Source of the DNA: Cellulomonas sp. ACRRI
GTDB taxonomy: Bacteria; Actinomycetota; Actinomycetes; Actinomycetales; Cellulomonadaceae
NCBI RefSeq assembly: GCF_022346185.1
Contig: NZ_JAKRMS010000024.1
Span: 1-38,223 of the forward strand
Direction: 5' to 3'
DNA length: 38,223 bases
Below, piece by piece: positions 1 to 7,767 of this stretch; the stretch's first letter is position 1, and each line of letters begins with the position of its first letter. The notes under the pieces were generated by a model, which had not been told where the DNA came from, did no database searches, and saw only the letters and a list, made by a program, of their open reading frames with translations. A program made the position numbers and the translations under genes.

Positions 1-32
1 GTCGGGGGTGGGCGGGACCGTACCCCCGATCG

Positions 33-50
33 GGTGACGCGCGCGTCACC
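33..50. repeat. 18-bp perfect palindrome at the 3' end of the leftmost gene
   Basis: GGTGACGCG followed directly by its reverse complement CGCGTCACC. It overlaps the TGA stop of the small minus-strand gene that ends at 46. With no loop it is a poor hairpin, so it could be a protein-binding palindrome for whatever lies left of the window, or part of a terminator. The pairing is seen directly; the role is unknown. Confidence 0.5.
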
Positions 51-225
51 GTCCGGAGGGCGGCAGCGGCTGCTCCGCGAGGTCGCGGATCCACTGCGGG
101 GTCTCGTCACCGAGGCTCTCGTCCAGGGTCACCCGGAGCCGGGCCGCGGCCCGCTGCACCTCGGGGTCGCGGAGCACCGCCGCCCGGCGGAGCCGCTGCT
201 CCTCGATCTCCTGCTCGAACCGGTC
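46..225 (-). CDS. Small hypothetical protein (59 aa)
   Basis: I do not recognise a family. The product is short, charged and soluble, with a Glu/Arg-rich predicted helix at the N-terminus (DRFEQEIEEQRLRR) and a second around DPEVQRAAARLRVTL, and no membrane segment. The GTG start at 225 is chosen because a strong ribosome-binding sequence (AGGAAGAGG) lies six bases upstream and because G/C third-position bias begins in this frame there. An ATG at 273 in the same frame would add 16 residues but lacks such a site. The first 119 bases overlap the 3' end of the upstream membrane-protein frame, so translation may be coupled, or the two frames may be halves of one gene split by a frameshift. Confidence 0.55.
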   Translation of the reverse strand, partial: DRFEQEIEEQRLRRAAVLRDPEVQRAAARLRVTLDESLGDETPQWIRDLAEQPLPPSGR

Positions 226-586
226 CACCGGACACCTCTTCCTCGTCGTCGCGGCCCCCGGGTACGTCACCATCCTGCGGTGGCTCGTCGGCCCTGCTCA
301 ACCCCGCTTCGGTGAGCGCCCGGAGCAGCCGGCGCTCATCCCTCGTCGCGAGGTCGCTGCGGGCCAGGTGGTCCAGGACCGCGAGTCCGCGGGTCACGTG
401 CCCGCGGTGCGTGGACAGCGTCAGGCCGAGCGCCCACTCGGCCCGGCGCCACCACTGCTCGCGCCGGTCCGCGCGGTCGCGCTGCCGGATCGTCGCGATG
501 CCGACCGCCAGCGCGACCAGCGCCGCCGCCCCCGTGGCCACCGGCCCGAGCAGCGACAGCGCTCCGAGCCAGCCGGTCCCCGTCAT
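107..586 (-). CDS. Hypothetical single-pass membrane protein
   Basis: The predicted protein has 159 residues. An N-terminal hydrophobic segment (about residues 4-32, LGALSLLGPVATGAAALVAL) is followed by an Arg-rich stretch (RQRDRADRREQWWRRAEWAL) and a helical region with a DERRLLRAL motif. This resembles the small membrane proteins with one anchor and a cytoplasmic helical tail seen in many actinobacteria; no function can be assigned. The ATG at 586 follows CCTAGCGT, whose TAGCGT could be a -10 hexamer. Codon usage is normal until about position 225, after which the frame becomes atypical Gly/Pro/Arg and looks like an out-of-frame reading of the next gene. The true C-terminus is therefore uncertain: either a long overlap or a frameshift. 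Confidence 0.5.
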   Translation of the reverse strand: MTGTGWLGALSLLGPVATGAAALVALAVGIATIRQRDRADRREQWWRRAEWALGLTLSTHRGHVTRGLAVLDHLARSDLATRDERRLLRALTEAGLSRADEPPQDGDVPGGRDDEEEVSGGPVRAGDRGAAAPPGGGAPRPRGAAGRGPAPGDPGREPR

Positions 587-700
587 GCGGCCGACGCTAG
601 GGCGACGGCCGCGGCGTCGGTCCGCGCACGCGAGCCGCACTGGGGACCGCGCGCGCCTTCGCGCCTGTGGAGGACTCGCCGCCCGCCCGCGGCGCGGGCC

Positions 701-2512
701 TCAGCCCTCCACGGCCTCCGCCAGCGCCATCCACTTCTCCTCGACCTCGCCGACCTCGGCCTCGAGCGCCGCCTTGTCCTGCCCCAGCGCCGTCAGCCCG
801 ACGTAGTCGGCGGGGTCGTGCTCGGCCATCTTCTTCTCCAGCGCCTCGATCTGGCCGGTCAGCTTCGAGATCCGCCGGTCGAGCGCGCCGAGCTCCTTCT
901 TGGCCGCCCGCAGCTCGGCGCCGTCCAGGCCCGACGGCGCGACCTCGCCGCCCACGGCGCCCGACGCCTCGGTGGGCGCCCCCGTCGCCACCGCGCCGGC
1001 CCCCGAGCGCGACCGCTCCAGCAGCCGCAGGTACTCGTCGACGCCGCCCGGCACGTGCCGGAAGTGCCCGTCCAGCACCGCGTACTGCTGGTCGGTCACC
1101 CGCTCCAGCAGGTACCGGTCGTGCGACACGACCAGGAGCGTGCCCGGCCAGGTGTCGAGCAGGTCCTCCATCGCGGCGAGCATGTCGGTGTCCAGGTCGT
1201 TCGACGGCTCGTCGAGGACCAGCACGTTCGGCTCGTCGAGCAGGATCAGCAGCAGCTGCAGCCGCCGGCGCTGGCCGCCGGACAGGTCCTTGACCGGCGT
1301 CTGGAGCTGGACGGCGGTGAACCCGAGCCGCTCCAGCAGCTGTCCCGGGGTCATCTCCTTGCCGCCGGCGACGTAGGAGGTCCGGTACCGGGCGATGACG
1401 TCGTTGACCCGGGTGTCGGCGATGTCGGCGAGCTCGGCGAGCTCCTGCGTGAGGGTGGCGACCCGGATCGTCTTGCCGCGCTTGACCCGGCCGGTCGTCG
1501 GCGCGACGGCGCCCGTCACCAGGCCCAGCAGCGTCGACTTGCCCGCGCCGTTCACACCGAGCACGCCGGTGCGCTCGCCCGGCGCGATCCGCCAGGTCAC
1601 GTCGCGCAGCACCTCGTGGGCGCCGTACGCCACGGACACGTCCTCGATGTCGACGACGTCCTTGCCGAGGCGCGCGGTGGCCATCTGGGACAGCTCGACG
1701 GAGTTGCGCGGCGGCGGCACGTCCTCGATGAGCTGGTTCGCGGCCTCGATGCGGAACTTCGGCTTCGAGGTGCGGGCCGGGGCGCCGCGGCGCAGCCAGG
1801 CGAGCTCCTTGCGCATGAGGTTCTGCCGCTTGGCCTCGGTCGCCGCGGCCATCCGGTCGCGCTCGACGCGCTGCAGCACGTACGCGGCGTACCCGCCCTC
1901 GAACGGCTCGACGATCCCGTCGTGCACCTCCCAGGTCGCGGTGCACACCTCGTCGAGGAACCAGCGGTCGTGGGTGACGACCAGCAGGCCGCCGGCGTTC
2001 GCCGACCAGCGGCGGTTGAGGTGCCGGGCGAGCCAGGTCACGGCCTCGACGTCGAGGTGGTTGGTCGGCTCGTCGAGCATGAGCACGTCGTCGTCGCCGG
2101 CCAGCAGCGCGGCCAGGGCCACGCGGCGGCGCTGCCCGCCGGACAGGTCGCCGACGAGCTTGTCCCAGGGCAGGTCGCCGACCAGGCCGGAGACGACGTC
2201 GCGGACCTTCGGGTCGCCGGCCCACTCGTGCTCGGCGCGGTCGCCGACGACGGAGGCGCCGACGGTGAGCGCGGGGTCGAGGGTGTCGGTCTGGTCCAGC
2301 ACGCCGATCCGCACGCCGCCGCGGACGGTCACGCGCCCGGAGTCCGGGGTGAGCCGGCCGGCCAGCAGCGCGAGCAGGGAGGACTTGCCGTCGCCGTTGC
2401 GGCCGACGATCCCCACCCGGTCGCCCTCGTTGAGGCCCACGGTCACCGAGTCGAAGACGTTCTTGGTCGGGAAGGACAGGTGCAGCGCTTCGCCGCCGAG
2501 CAGGTGGGCCAT
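701..2512 (-). CDS. ABC-F family ATPase (Uup/Ettan-like)
   Basis: This 603-residue protein has two ABC cassettes and no membrane domain, the hallmark of the ABC-F family, whose members act on ribosomes or nucleic acid rather than in transport. The first cassette shows Walker A GRNGDGKSS (near residue 40), signature LSGGQRRR and Walker B VLMLDEPTNHLD. The second shows GVNGAGKST, LSGGQRRRL and VLVLDEPSNDLD. A linker of charged helices joins them (MAAATEAKRQNLMRKELAWL), and the C-terminal 80 residues form a predicted coiled coil (LDRRISKLTGQIEALEKKM), as in Uup. An ATG 54 bases further upstream would add an unlikely N-terminus; the chosen ATG begins with the conserved MAHLLGGEALHL and lies seven bases from a -10 hexamer. 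A housekeeping role in translation or DNA repair is more likely than antibiotic resistance, but the sequence alone cannot decide. Confidence 0.9.
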   Translation of the reverse strand: MAHLLGGEALHLSFPTKNVFDSVTVGLNEGDRVGIVGRNGDGKSSLLALLAGRLTPDSGRVTVRGGVRIGVLDQTDTLDPALTVGASVVGDRAEHEWAGDPKVRDVVSGLVGDLPWDKLVGDLSGGQRRRVALAALLAGDDDVLMLDEPTNHLDVEAVTWLARHLNRRWSANAGGLLVVTHDRWFLDEVCTATWEVHDGIVEPFEGGYAAYVLQRVERDRMAAATEAKRQNLMRKELAWLRRGAPARTSKPKFRIEAANQLIEDVPPPRNSVELSQMATARLGKDVVDIEDVSVAYGAHEVLRDVTWRIAPGERTGVLGVNGAGKSTLLGLVTGAVAPTTGRVKRGKTIRVATLTQELAELADIADTRVNDVIARYRTSYVAGGKEMTPGQLLERLGFTAVQLQTPVKDLSGGQRRRLQLLLILLDEPNVLVLDEPSNDLDTDMLAAMEDLLDTWPGTLLVVSHDRYLLERVTDQQYAVLDGHFRHVPGGVDEYLRLLERSRSGAGAVATGAPTEASGAVGGEVAPSGLDGAELRAAKKELGALDRRISKLTGQIEALEKKMAEHDPADYVGLTALGQDKAALEAEVGEVEEKWMALAEAVEG

Positions 2513-2518
2513 CGGGCA

Positions 2519-2545
2519 AGCGTAGGGCGCGCGGGGCGTCGTCAA
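2519..2545 (-). promoter_or_regulatory. Putative leaderless promoter of the ABC-F gene
   Basis: On the minus strand TTGACG (2540-2545) is followed 15 bases later by TACGCT (2519-2524), which ends six bases before the ATG at 2512. Transcription would then start at or next to the A of the start codon. The spacer is short for sigma-70. The -35 box lies inside LacI-type operator 1, so the neighbouring repressor might also affect this gene. Confidence 0.4.
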
Positions 2546-2574
2546 ACCGGTTGGCTCGATCGTCAAACCGCTTT
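2540..2574. promoter_or_regulatory. Tandem LacI-family operators, 21 bp apart
   Basis: The ten bases CGTCAAACCG occur at 2540-2549 and again at 2561-2570, a spacing of exactly two helical turns. Each begins a near-palindrome with a central CG step, AAACCGGTTG (2544-2553) and AAACCGCTTT (2565-2574), matching the AAACCGGTTT-type operators of LacI/GalR proteins. The pair lies between the divergent ABC-F and repressor genes and overlaps predicted promoter elements of both. It is the only substantial gap upstream of the sugar operon, so it is the likely control point for autoregulation and for the whole operon. Confidence 0.7.
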
Positions 2575-2580
2575 TACGGT
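2551..2580 (+). promoter_or_regulatory. Putative promoter of the LacI-type regulator and sugar operon
   Basis: TTGGCT (2551-2556), an 18-base spacer and TACGGT (2575-2580) give a plausible vegetative promoter. Operator 2 (2565-2574) sits between the two hexamers, where bound repressor would block polymerase. No other likely promoter is visible before the transport genes. Confidence 0.5.
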
Positions 2581-2610
2581 CGGGAGGACGTGCTGCACGA
2601 GGAGGTGAGC

Positions 2611-3627
2611 ATGAGCCGACCGACGATCTCGGACGTCGCCCGCGCCGCCGGCGTGACGAAGGCGACCGTGTCCCACGCGTACAGCGGCCACCGGCCCATC
2701 TCGGCGGCCACGAAGGCGCGGGTGTTCGCCGCGGCGGAGGAGCTGCGCTGGGTTCCCAGCAGCAGCGCTCGCGCGCTCGCGGCCCGCCGGGCGAACGCGA
2801 TCGGCGTCGTGCTCCGCCGGGACCCGTCGATCCTCGCGTCCGACACGTTCTTCCCCGCGTTCATCGCGGGTGTCGAGCAGACGCTCGCCGAGCGCGAGGT
2901 CGCGCTGGTGCTCCAGGTCGTCGGCAGCAGGGGCGCCGAGGAACGGGCGTACCAGGCGATGGCCGCGGGGCGGGCGGACGGCGTCATCGCGCTCGACCTG
3001 CACCGCGACGACTGGCGGGTGCCGTTCCTGGCCGGCCTCGGGCTGCCCGCCGTGCTGCTCGGCGCGTACGACGGACCGACCCGGCTGTCCTGCGTCCGCA
3101 CGGACGACGCCGCCCCGGTCCGGGCGCTGATCGCGCACCTGCAGGCCCGCGGCCACACCCGGATCGCGCACGTCGCCGGGCCGCTCGGGTACGTGCACTC
3201 GTACGCCCGGGCCCGCGCGTTCGTCCAGGCCGTCGGCTCGCGGGAGCTCGTGCGGGAGGGCGACTTCACGGCGGGCAGCGGGCGGGCGCACACCGCCGAC
3301 CTGCTCGCCCTGCGCGACCGGCCCACCGCGATCCTCTACGCCAACGACACGATGGCGATCGCCGGGATGTCCTACGCGCAGAGCCGCGGCGTGCGGGTGC
3401 CCGACGAGCTCGCCGTCGCCGGGTTCGACGACGACCACCTGTCCGCGCACCTCAGCCCGCCGCTGACCAGCGTGTCCACCGACCCCGCCCGCCGCGGCCG
3501 GGTCGCCACCGGCCGCCTGCTGGCCGACCTGGCCGGCGACGGGCCGCGGTCCGTCACGGTCGACTGCACCGTCCTGCAGCTGCGCGGGAGCACCGACGCC
3601 CCCGCGCCGACGCACCGTACGTCCTGA
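2611..3627 (+). CDS. LacI-family transcriptional regulator
   Basis: This 338-residue protein has the LacI/GalR layout. The N-terminal helix-turn-helix reads TISDVARAAGVTKATVSHAY, followed by a hinge helix (SSARALAARRAN) and a periplasmic-binding-protein-like effector domain from about residue 60 (AIGVVLRRDPSIL) to the C-terminus, with the usual FDDD and TSVSTDP segments. The recognition helix carries SHAYSG where many family members have SRVLNG, so its operator preference may differ. The ATG at 2611 is preceded by GGAGGTGAG. It starts an operon with a sugar ABC importer 18 bases downstream, so it most likely represses that importer and itself through the tandem operators at 2540-2574 and is released by an imported sugar. 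The effector is unknown; a mannoside or related glycan is inferred from the GH130 gene. Confidence 0.92.
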   Translation: MSRPTISDVARAAGVTKATVSHAYSGHRPISAATKARVFAAAEELRWVPSSSARALAARRANAIGVVLRRDPSILASDTFFPAFIAGVEQTLAEREVALVLQVVGSRGAEERAYQAMAAGRADGVIALDLHRDDWRVPFLAGLGLPAVLLGAYDGPTRLSCVRTDDAAPVRALIAHLQARGHTRIAHVAGPLGYVHSYARARAFVQAVGSRELVREGDFTAGSGRAHTADLLALRDRPTAILYANDTMAIAGMSYAQSRGVRVPDELAVAGFDDDHLSAHLSPPLTSVSTDPARRGRVATGRLLADLAGDGPRSVTVDCTVLQLRGSTDAPAPTHRTS

Positions 3628-3645
3628 GCTCGAGGAGGAGCCCCC

Positions 3646-4929
3646 ATGAGGTACATCCGCACCGCCGCGCTGCTCGGCGCCGTCGCCCTCACGATCACCG
3701 CCTGCTCCGGGTCCGACGGCGGCTCGGGCGGCGGGTCCGGGGAGGCCACCGGCGCCACCGGGCCGATCACCATCTGGCTGTCGAACAACGAGCAGGAGGT
3801 GGTCTGGGGCCAGGACGTCGTCGACGCGTGGAACGCGGACCACCCCGACGAGCAGGTGACGGCCCAGGAGATCCCGGCCGGCTCGTCCTCGGAGGAGGCC
3901 ATCACCGCCGCGATCACCGCGGGCACCGCGCCCTGCCTGGTCTACAACATCTCCAGCGCGGCCGTGCCGGGCTGGGTCCGGCAGGGCGGCCTGGTCGACC
4001 TGACGACGTTCGACGGCGGCGCCGACTACCTCACGGAGCGCGGTGGGGACGGCGTCTCCGTGTACGAGACCGACGGCGGCTACTACCAGCTGCCGTGGAA
4101 GTCGAACCCCGTGATGGTCATGTACAACAAGGCGCTGTTCGCCCAGGCGGGGCTCGACCCGGAGAACCCCGGCATGGCGACGTTCGACGAGTTCCTGGCC
4201 GGCGCGCAGCAGATCGTGGACTCCGGGGCGGCCCCCAGCGCGATCTGGCCGTCGCCGACCAACGACTTCTTCCAGCCGTGGTTCGACTTCTACCCGGTCT
4301 ACCTGGCCGAGACCGGCGGCACCGCGCTGGTCGAGGACGGGAAGGCCACGTTCGACGACGAGGCGGGCACGGCCGTCGCCGACTTCTGGGCGTCGATCTA
4401 CGCCGACGGGCTCGCCCCCCAGGAGGAGGCCACGGACGACGCCATGGTGTCCGGCCAGACCGCGATGCAGATGGCCGGCCCGTGGGCGATCGCGTCCTAC
4501 AAGGACAGCGTCGACGTCGGCTTCATGCCGGTGCCGACCTCCGACGGCCGCGAGGACGTGACGACGTTCGCCGACTCCAAGAACGTCTCGATGTTCACCT
4601 CCTGCGAGAACCAGGGCACCGCGTGGGAGTTCCTGAAGTACTCGACCAGCGAGGAGAGCGACGGCGCGCTGCTCGAGGCCACCGGCCAGATGCCGCTGCG
4701 CCAGGACCTCGCCGCGACGTACCCGGACTACTTCGCGGCGCACCCGGAGTACGAGGTGTTCGCCGACCAGGCCGCCCGCACCGGCGACGTGCCGAGCATC
4801 CCGAACTCGATCGAGGTGTGGCAGGCGTTCCGCGAGGCGTACACCTCGGCCGTGATCTTCCAGAGCACGAGCGTGGACGACTTCCTCAGCACCGCGGCGT
4901 CGAAGATCGACGACCTGGTGCAGGGCTGA
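3646..4929 (+). CDS. Sugar ABC transporter substrate-binding lipoprotein
   Basis: The 427-residue product is an extracytoplasmic solute-binding protein of the CUT1 (oligosaccharide) type. It begins with a lipoprotein signal: basic MRYIR, a hydrophobic core, and lipobox ITAC with the lipidated Cys at residue 20, followed by a flexible Ser/Gly linker. The mature part starts with the strand ITIWLSNNEQE and contains typical segments such as LPWKSNPVMVMYNKALF and the hinge AMQMAGPWAI. The protein would be anchored on the outer face of the membrane and deliver sugar to the two permeases encoded next. The start is supported by GAGGAGGAG eight bases upstream. Substrate cannot be read from sequence; the downstream GH130 enzyme suggests a manno-oligosaccharide or similar beta-linked glycan. 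Confidence 0.93.
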   Translation: MRYIRTAALLGAVALTITACSGSDGGSGGGSGEATGATGPITIWLSNNEQEVVWGQDVVDAWNADHPDEQVTAQEIPAGSSSEEAITAAITAGTAPCLVYNISSAAVPGWVRQGGLVDLTTFDGGADYLTERGGDGVSVYETDGGYYQLPWKSNPVMVMYNKALFAQAGLDPENPGMATFDEFLAGAQQIVDSGAAPSAIWPSPTNDFFQPWFDFYPVYLAETGGTALVEDGKATFDDEAGTAVADFWASIYADGLAPQEEATDDAMVSGQTAMQMAGPWAIASYKDSVDVGFMPVPTSDGREDVTTFADSKNVSMFTSCENQGTAWEFLKYSTSEESDGALLEATGQMPLRQDLAATYPDYFAAHPEYEVFADQAARTGDVPSIPNSIEVWQAFREAYTSAVIFQSTSVDDFLSTAASKIDDLVQG

Positions 4930-4930
4930 C

Positions 4931-5902
4931 GTGTCCACGGTGACGGCGGGCGCGGGGGCGGCGCCGGGCGCGGGACCGGGCGCGGGCTCCGGCCGCGCCC
5001 CGGCGCCCGCGCCCCTGGGCCCCGGCCGGCGGCGCTGGTGGGGCGGCCAGCCGCTCGGCACGCTGTTCGCGGCGCCCTACCTGGTGTTCGTGCTCGTCGT
5101 GTTCGCCTACCCGCTCGGGTTCTCGGCCTACATGGCGTTCCACGACTACTTCTTCACCGCGCCGGGCGTCGAGGTGCCGAAGCCGTTCGTCGGGTTCGAC
5201 AACTTCGCCACGGTGCTCACCGACCCGCAGGTCCTCGCCTCGTTCCGGAACACCGCGGTGTTCCTGGTGATCAACGTGCCGCTGACCGTCGGGCTGGCGC
5301 TCGTGCTGGCCTCGGCGCTGAACGCGGGCGTGCGGTGGGCGGCGGCGTACCGGGTCGCGTACTACGTGCCGTACCTGACGGCGAGCGTGTCGCTGGTCGG
5401 CGTCTGGATGCTGCTGTTCTCGTCGAACGGCCTGGTGAACTCGGTGCTGGGGCCGCTGGCGCCGGACCCGTCCTGGCTGGCGAACAAGGCGCTCGCCATG
5501 CCGACGATCGCGCTGTACGTCACGTGGAAGCAGCTCGGCTTCTACGTGCTGCTCTACCTCGCGGCGCTGCAGAACGTGCCCCGCGAGCTGTACGAGTCGG
5601 CCGAGACCGACGGCGCGGGCGGGTTCCAGCGGTTCCTCAACGTGACGGTGCCGGGCGTGCGGGCGGCGACGACGCTCGTCCTGGTCCTGGCGATCATCAC
5701 CGGCACCAACCTGTTCACCGAGCCGTACCTGCTGACCGGCGGGGGCGGCCCGGACGGGGCGTCCGTGACGCCCGTGCTGCTCATCTACCAGCGCGGCATC
5801 CAGCAGCAGAACCCCGACGTCGCGGCGGCCATCGGCATGGTCCTGGTCGTCGTCGTGGGGCTGCTGTCGCTGGCCGCGCAGCGACTGAACCGGGAGCGGT
5901 GA
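4931..5902 (+). CDS. CUT1 sugar ABC permease, MalF-like
   Basis: This 323-residue inner-membrane protein has about six hydrophobic segments, the first at LGTLFAAPYLVFVLVVFAY. The EAA loop that contacts the ATPase is present near residues 215-240 (YESAETDGAGGFQRFLNVTV, ending in P). It pairs with the second permease to form the membrane channel. The first 35 residues are an unusual Gly/Ala/Pro-rich cytoplasmic tail. Translation starts at GTG one base after the binding-protein stop; an internal GTG two codons later is a possible alternative. No ATPase gene for this importer occurs in the operon, so a shared MsiK-like ATPase encoded elsewhere is presumably used, as known for CUT1 systems in Streptomyces. 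Confidence 0.92.
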   Translation: MSTVTAGAGAAPGAGPGAGSGRAPAPAPLGPGRRRWWGGQPLGTLFAAPYLVFVLVVFAYPLGFSAYMAFHDYFFTAPGVEVPKPFVGFDNFATVLTDPQVLASFRNTAVFLVINVPLTVGLALVLASALNAGVRWAAAYRVAYYVPYLTASVSLVGVWMLLFSSNGLVNSVLGPLAPDPSWLANKALAMPTIALYVTWKQLGFYVLLYLAALQNVPRELYESAETDGAGGFQRFLNVTVPGVRAATTLVLVLAIITGTNLFTEPYLLTGGGGPDGASVTPVLLIYQRGIQQQNPDVAAAIGMVLVVVVGLLSLAAQRLNRER

Positions 5903-5903
5903 C

Positions 5904-6740
5904 ATGCGACGACGACGCGGCGGTGCCGTGCTGCGCCAGGTGCTCCTGACCCTGGCCGCCCTGGTGTTCGCCTTCCCCTTCTACTTCATGGTGGTCGGCG
6001 CGTTCCAGGAGAGCCCGACGAACACCCCGGACCGGCTGGTGCCGACCTCGGGGTGGACCACGCAGAACTTCGCGCAGATCGACGCGCGGATCGACCTGGC
6101 GGGCTCGCTGGTGAACTCCCTGGTGTTCACGGCCGGCGTGCTGCTCGGCACGATCGTGCTCGGGACGCTCGCGGGGTACGCCGTGGCGCGGCTGAGGTAC
6201 CCCGGCCGGCGGCTGACCTGGGTGCTGATGCTGCTGGTGCAGATGGTGCCGTTCCAGCTGCTGATGATCCCGCTCTACGTGCAGATCACCCGGGGCTACG
6301 GCCTCGGCGACACGTACCTCGGCATGATCCTGCCGTTCGCGATCAACACCACGGCGGTGTTCATCTTCGCCCAGTTCTTCGGGGCGCTGCCGCGGGAGAT
6401 GTTCGAGGCGGCGCGGATCGACGGCGCCGGCGAGCTGCGCATCCTGCGCTCGATCGCCCTGCCGCTGGTCCGTCCGGCCCTGGCGACCGTCGTGCTCGTG
6501 ACGTTCATCGGGCCGTGGAACGAGTTCCTCTGGCCGTTCCTCATCACCAAGGACGCGTCGCTGCAGCCGCTCGCGGTGTCCCTGGCGAACTACATCTCCA
6601 ACGTGTCGCAGACCGCGGCCAACCCCAACGGCGCGATCCTCGCCGGCGCCTGCGCGCTGGCGTTCCCCGTCGTCGTCCTGTTCTGCGTGTTCCAGCGGTA
6701 CTTCCGCACCACCGACCTCGGCTCCGCCGTGAAGGGCTGA
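5904..6740 (+). CDS. CUT1 sugar ABC permease, MalG-like
   Basis: The 278-residue product has about six membrane segments and the EAA motif FEAARIDGAGELRILRSIAL followed by P at residue 195 or so, closely matching the MalG group. It begins after a one-base gap from the first permease, indicating translational coupling, and is followed three bases later by the GH130 gene. Together with the upstream permease it makes the heterodimeric translocation pore. The C-terminus (FCVFQRYFRTTDLGSAVKG) is the conserved end of this family, so the gene is complete. Confidence 0.93.
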   Translation: MRRRRGGAVLRQVLLTLAALVFAFPFYFMVVGAFQESPTNTPDRLVPTSGWTTQNFAQIDARIDLAGSLVNSLVFTAGVLLGTIVLGTLAGYAVARLRYPGRRLTWVLMLLVQMVPFQLLMIPLYVQITRGYGLGDTYLGMILPFAINTTAVFIFAQFFGALPREMFEAARIDGAGELRILRSIALPLVRPALATVVLVTFIGPWNEFLWPFLITKDASLQPLAVSLANYISNVSQTAANPNGAILAGACALAFPVVVLFCVFQRYFRTTDLGSAVKG

Positions 6741-6743
6741 CCC

Positions 6744-7730
6744 ATGACCGTGACCACCCTGTTCACCGGCGCGACGTTCCCGCTCGGTCCGTTCGTGCCC
6801 TACGAGGGCAACCCGGTCCTGCGGCCCCGCGGCGGGTCCTGGGAGTCCGCCAACCTCTACAACCCGGCGGCGCTGGTCGTCGACGACGAGGTGGTGCTGC
6901 TGTACCGGGCGCACGCCGAGGACATCGTGTCCCACATCGGCCTGGCCCGGAGCCGCGACGGGTACCACTTCGAGCGCGAGGCCGAGCCGATCCTGTCCCC
7001 GCAGGAGGACTACGAGGAGTTCGGCTGCGAGGACCCGCGGATCGCGTACGTCGAGGGCACCTACTACCTGACCTACACCGGCTGGGACCGGAAGGCGGCG
7101 CGGCTGTGCCTGGCCACGTCCACCGACCTGCGCACCTGGACCCGGCACGGCCCGCTGTTCCCGGGCTTCGACACGTTCGCCACCGTCGACCCCCGGGGCC
7201 ACGAGTGGTCCAAGGCCGGGGTGATCGTGCCGGTGAAGATGCAGGGCCGGTGGTGGATGTACTTCGGCGAGGGCGGCCTCTACTGGGCGACCAGCGACGA
7301 CCTGATCCGCTGGACGCCGGGCACGCCGGACACCGAGCCGATGTACGCGCCGACGCCGGGGTCGTTCGACGCCGACCTCGTCGAGATCGGCACCTCGCCC
7401 GTGCTCACCGACAACGGGCTGCTGGTCATGCTGACCAACGGCGCCACCCGCACCGTGCACGACGACGGCACCGTCGACGTCGACTACCGGTGCGGCCAGA
7501 TCGCGATCGACCCCGACGAGCCCACCCGGGTGCTCGCCCGCCTCCAGGAGCCGTGGCTCCGGCCGCAGACCTTCGAGGACCGCAACGGGCTGGTGTCCAA
7601 CGTGACGTTCGTCGAGGGGCTGGTGCAGTTCCACGGGACGTGGTTCGCCTACTACGGGCAGTCCGACACCACGCTCGCCGTGGCCGTGCACGACCCCGCC
7701 CGGCCCTGGGGGTCGTCGCTCCGCGGCTGA
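6744..7730 (+). CDS. Glycoside hydrolase family 130 protein (mannoside phosphorylase/hydrolase-like)
   Basis: At 328 residues the protein matches the single five-bladed beta-propeller of GH130. Conserved segments include YEGNPVLRP near the N-terminus, NLYNPAALV, GLARSRDGYHFERE, GCEDPRI (the EDPR motif carries the catalytic acid in characterised members) and TYYLTYTGWD. GH130 enzymes break beta-1,4- or beta-1,2-mannosyl linkages by phosphorolysis or hydrolysis. No signal peptide is present, so it acts in the cytoplasm on glycan brought in by the importer encoded just upstream. Phosphorolysis versus hydrolysis depends on phosphate-binding basic residues that I cannot place with confidence. It is coupled to the upstream permease gene (three-base gap). 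Confidence 0.88.
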   Translation: MTVTTLFTGATFPLGPFVPYEGNPVLRPRGGSWESANLYNPAALVVDDEVVLLYRAHAEDIVSHIGLARSRDGYHFEREAEPILSPQEDYEEFGCEDPRIAYVEGTYYLTYTGWDRKAARLCLATSTDLRTWTRHGPLFPGFDTFATVDPRGHEWSKAGVIVPVKMQGRWWMYFGEGGLYWATSDDLIRWTPGTPDTEPMYAPTPGSFDADLVEIGTSPVLTDNGLLVMLTNGATRTVHDDGTVDVDYRCGQIAIDPDEPTRVLARLQEPWLRPQTFEDRNGLVSNVTFVEGLVQFHGTWFAYYGQSDTTLAVAVHDPARPWGSSLRG

Positions 7731-7767
7731 CCCCACCCGCACCACCCGACCAGGGAGACGAGAGACG

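Noticed and set aside
701-2512. Antibiotic-resistance role for the ABC-F protein
   Set aside because: The Uup-like C-terminal coiled coil and lack of resistance or antibiotic genes nearby give no support for that role.
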